Part shown: in pieces, positions 1 to 64,000 of the stretch | Numbering within the stretch: position 1 is the stretch's first letter | Layout: each line of letters begins with the position of its first letter | DNA from: Pholis gunnellus | Taxonomy: Eukaryota; Chordata; Actinopteri; Perciformes; Pholidae | Reading direction: 5' to 3' | DNA: 64,000 nucleotides | Assembly: GCA_910591455.2 (NCBI GenBank) | Contig: OU342804.1 | Location: forward strand, 16,249,633 to 16,313,632 | Translations under genes and position numbers: made by a program | Notes under the pieces: model-generated | Database searches by the model: none | What the model saw: the letters and a program-made list of their open reading frames with translations, nothing else | What the model was told of the DNA's origin: nothing

Positions 1-1473
1 TCAGAGGCTGATATACTCTGGCATTCATACATTTATTGATCTCATCATTAAATCTTCATCACTGAGTGTGTAACTGTGTGTGGATACATGTTATCAGTGT
101 GTTTGTGTGAGTGTGCACGTACCCGTTACTCTTGTTTTACTACATTACTCTTCGCCCACTTGCTAAAAGCTGATCACAACAATGATGTCATGCTTAATAG
201 GTAGCAAAAAGCCCTGTAACAACACTTTGATGATTATATGTGAATGTTCGTGTCCTTTTCAGGGGGGTGTGTGTGTATGATGCGTGTCATCGATCCTTAA
301 TGTCTAACCTTGTTCACACAACGGAGGGATAAAGAAGCGATAATTTGAAATGTTACAAAGTAAGAGTGTTCGATTGAACTGTGATTTGAAAAGTGGCCTC
401 TTTTGAGACAGAGGTCATAGATTTACTTTAGCTTATTACTGTTAAACACATAGTTGCGAGACCTATGGTCAGAGGACGTCTTCCCAACACCATTAATCCA
501 TTAATGTATATGTTAGCGGTAGCCCTGACTAAGAATATACACAGTCAAATCTAATTCGTCAAGTGTTGCCTATCGTCAAATAATGTTTTTGTTTTTTCTC
601 ATTGATCCCCTCTGTTTAAGCTTTATGTATCTATAGAAAAATAGTAAAAACAACAAAATGATTGGAGGTACATATCGCCAAGCTGTTTGTCGTGTGTGTG
701 TAGTGTGTGTATTGTAGATGCAGCGCTGTCCAAAGTACTGAAACGGAGCAACAGGCACAGTTTGTTAATTTGCTTGATTTTCGTGGTGGTAAATAAAAGT
801 TTTCCTCCTTATTCCATTTTCCTTCCATTGTAGCAATCCACAGACGGAAGGGACACAACAACAGAGAGAGCTGTAAACCTCTAACACCTGTTATACGCGC
901 AGCAAACACCTGTTTCTACGCGCTTTCCCTCTGCTCATTTTAGAGAACTTTTCATGAATTCAAATATCTAGTGCTCTGATAGTGCTTTGTTTTTATGTGA
1001 ATACTCTGATCAATAAATGTAAGTTTGGTGTTGAACAGCAGCCGTATGTTGTTGTTGTGTAGTCTTTCTTAGGCTATCATTAAGATGCTGCTCCGATGGT
1101 CCCGCAAATTTGGACGTGCAACTTGGTCTACTATGGTTATCACACACACTAAGCTTGATTGAAAGCACATGAGTAGTTTTCAAAATTGTATCAGTAGAAT
1201 TAATAATAGGCTGATATCTATAACAAAATATCTATACCTATTTATCATGATTTATTGAAGAAACCGAGCAATTCTATGTAAAATCAGACAGTCGGCACCC
1301 CCCTATGGCACAAATGGGATGATCCTTTGTTTCCTAAACACATTTTCCCGCCACTGCATCAGTTGTATCGGGCTCCTTCGATTGCATCATCAAATAGTCG
1401 ACGAGTCGTGGTCACCCCAAGTGTATCTGTTTAAATTCTTGCTTGTAATGTGGGTTTGTGTGTGTGTGTGTAG
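1..1473 (+). other. ush2a: intron 5' of the first visible exon (partial)
   Basis: AT-rich intron sequence. I see no phase-compatible LamG exon here; the preceding LamG1 exon must be off-window. The 3' end (about 1455-1473) is a TG repeat that runs straight into the acceptor. Confidence 0.6.
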
Positions 1474-61812
<60,339 letters not shown>

Positions 61813-64000
61813 GTAATTGTGTGTGTTCGGTGGAAAACAATAGGCTAAACTTTAAATAACTAAACTTGTACTTTTCCATAGTAATTAGCATAGCTTAGGT
61901 TTAGTATATTCGTATTACCTTTTTTGACCAATTTGACACATTTGTTTTGCCACCAATAAAATTTGCCTGTTTCATTATCTCTCTTTAAACCAAAATGTTT
62001 GTACCGCTCAATGCCTCCTGTACCTCTTCAAGTCCGACCAATTGCTCTTTGATCAAGCAGGTTTTTCAGCCTCCCTTTCCAATCACTGCTCTTTACTGTA
62101 TTCTGCTTCAGACGTTAGTATTTGGAAACTACAATTTTAGCTGATAGCAGCTAGACAGTCTTCTGTCCTGGGCATGAGGATTGTAGTTTATTCAAGTTAC
62201 CTGAGTGACATTACACAAGTAGTTTTCTCAGACCTTTCTATAACTTTACATGCTGAAAAATGTAAACCTAAAGTCAGCAGCACCACCAACCAATTCTGCA
62301 TTTACTCTAAATGTGTCAGCCGCTGCAATCAACGGGCTTTAGAGACAGATGCCCTTCCACACGCTCACACACACAGACACACACACACACACAGACACAC
62401 ACACACACACCAAGACAGCTGTTGGACTGTACATTGGTTGCTGTTAACGTAGTAACTCTATCTGTGTTGTACACTTGTGTGTCATTAAAACTTAAAGATG
62501 GGCGTTTAAATGGCATTTCAACATTCTCCACTATTTATCAGCCTAAAGGGAGTTTGTGGTGTGGCAGGGGTGTATGTGTGTGTGTGTGTTGGTGTTTGTG
62601 GGCGTGTAAGTCAGGATTTTCAGTCTGTCCGCACATTATTTATCTGGGTAGATGCGTCTGTTTAATCAAGACTGATTCTGGTTGTGGATGTTATGTGTGT
62701 ATGCGTAGTTGTGCAATAATTACATGTTTTTTGTGTGCGTTAGTGTCCAGTTAGTTACCATTTAAGTGTGCTTCTGTAGTGTTTGTGGTTTTGTGTGTGT
62801 GTGTGTGTGGGGGGCACGTGGGGCGGTTAGGATAAGAGTTTCTAGGCAATGCTGTGACACCATCTGGGCAGAGGCACATAAAGCTGTCGCCACCCACCAT
62901 ACACCAGATGTTTCTCATGCACACACACACACGCACACACACACACACACTCTCACACAGGGTATCATGCTATGATTCTCTGGGAAAGAATCCTAAGGTA
63001 GATCACACACAAATAGCTACACAAGATATCAATATATACTGTATTGTTCACACCCAATTTTAATTTATATTCTTTGGAATTAGTTCTTAATCAAACACAG
63101 AAATTCCATTTCCAGGCATGTGTCTATGAAAACACATTCCGTGTTTTATTTAAATGTGTGTGTCGCTGTGTGTGTGTGTGTGTCGCTGCTTCAGTTATCA
63201 CAGTAGTAAAGACAAGAGTCCCAGACTGGCGGTTAAAACGTGGTCTCATTTACAGCAGCAGTCCCTTAACACTCCTAAAAATAATGCATGTGAGCGTGTG
63301 GAAGGGCATCTGTATGTATATATGCTCCTGTATGTATACCTCACCAGAAGGGTTGTCGCAAACCGTCTCCCGGAATGCTTCAGTAACTGCCTGACGTTTA
63401 CAACTATGCACCAGTGATAGTGCATATATTTGGTATATGTTTATATAAAGTGTGCTTACATTGGCAGTACAACTCTCATGTTGTACAACAAAATGTCAAT
63501 AGTTAAATTTTTGAAGGTACAAATCCATCAGAATTATTTTGCCACTTTTTTGTAATTTGTAATCTGCTTGGTGAGGAGTACACAGTATATTTTGGATCTA
63601 CTATTGCAACTTCATCGCATTGACAGACTTTAAAGTCAAATTAAAGAAATGCACTCAATAATTCAAATCAGCAGATGCAAAGTCTTTGTTGTATTGGATT
63701 TTGATTTTGATAATTTACAGTTTTTAAAAGAAATATATTTATATATTTCTCTTTTCCACCAATCACCACATATTGTTTGTATTATTTTATATTAGCTCTT
63801 TCAGTGAGAACATGCAATGAATTGACAACTTGATTGTTAGCATACTGGACTTAGAACTTACTATGTGTGCACTTACAGTATTAACCACTTGTACTTGTTC
63901 CAGTGTTGTTCAATGATTCAGAAATCAATATATTGACAATCTTACTGACAGATTTTTTTTTTTTTATTGCAACCCCCCTTATTTTATTGTTTTACCTCCC
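61813..64000 (+). other. ush2a: intron 34 (partial)
   Basis: 2,188 bp to the window end. Short CA/GT arrays (62365-62410, 62570-62590, 62922-62950). No phase-1 exon continuing the half FN3 was found, so it must lie further downstream. Confidence 0.7.

Noticed and set aside
63094..63180. Possible exon after attccatttccag
   Set aside because: In the required phase it hits a stop within four codons and has no FN3 similarity.

Overview
The window is a slice of one large vertebrate gene read on the + strand: usherin (ush2a), the Usher syndrome type 2A protein of photoreceptor periciliary membranes and hair-cell ankle links. The host is almost certainly a ray-finned fish, probably a teleost. The evidence is long (CA/GT)n microsatellites in most large introns, a teleost-type interspersed repeat, hAT-like elements, and a usherin sequence that follows the human domain order but is clearly diverged. 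No second protein-coding gene, rRNA or convincing tRNA was found on either strand.

I assembled 34 internal coding exons between 1474 and 61812 by hand. All 33 internal junctions are GT-AG and phase-compatible. The spliced product is 6,265 nt (2,088 codons) with no in-frame stop. It starts inside the first laminin G-like domain (LamG1) and stops at the end of the cysteine-rich block. By memory of the human protein this is roughly human residues 1,600 to 3,400. The N-terminal part (laminin N-terminal, laminin EGF, first FN3 repeats) lies upstream of the window. The later FN3 repeats, transmembrane segment and PDZ-binding tail lie downstream.

Layout: 1474-5177 holds LamG1 (C-terminal part) and LamG2. 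4953-46723 holds a chain of fibronectin type III repeats, here called FN3-a to FN3-m. 46611-48146 holds a half FN3 (FN3-n) running into cysteines. 49296-61812 holds the vicinal-cysteine (CC) domain. The largest introns are 28101-35439 and 49808-60488. Residue numbers in the entries count from the first in-window codon (G at 1474 = 1).

The most interesting points are as follows. A Ser/Thr/Asn-rich insertion of about 150 residues sits inside one FN3 repeat in exon 20. Exon 12 is clamped between a (GT)49 tract at its acceptor and a (CA)14 tract at its donor. A roughly 500-bp inverted-repeat element ends 41 bp before exon 26. Two smaller low-complexity coding insertions lie in exons 9 and 34. Several intronic mobile-element remnants are present, one with a perfect 8-bp target-site duplication. 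I did not find a novel multi-gene system.
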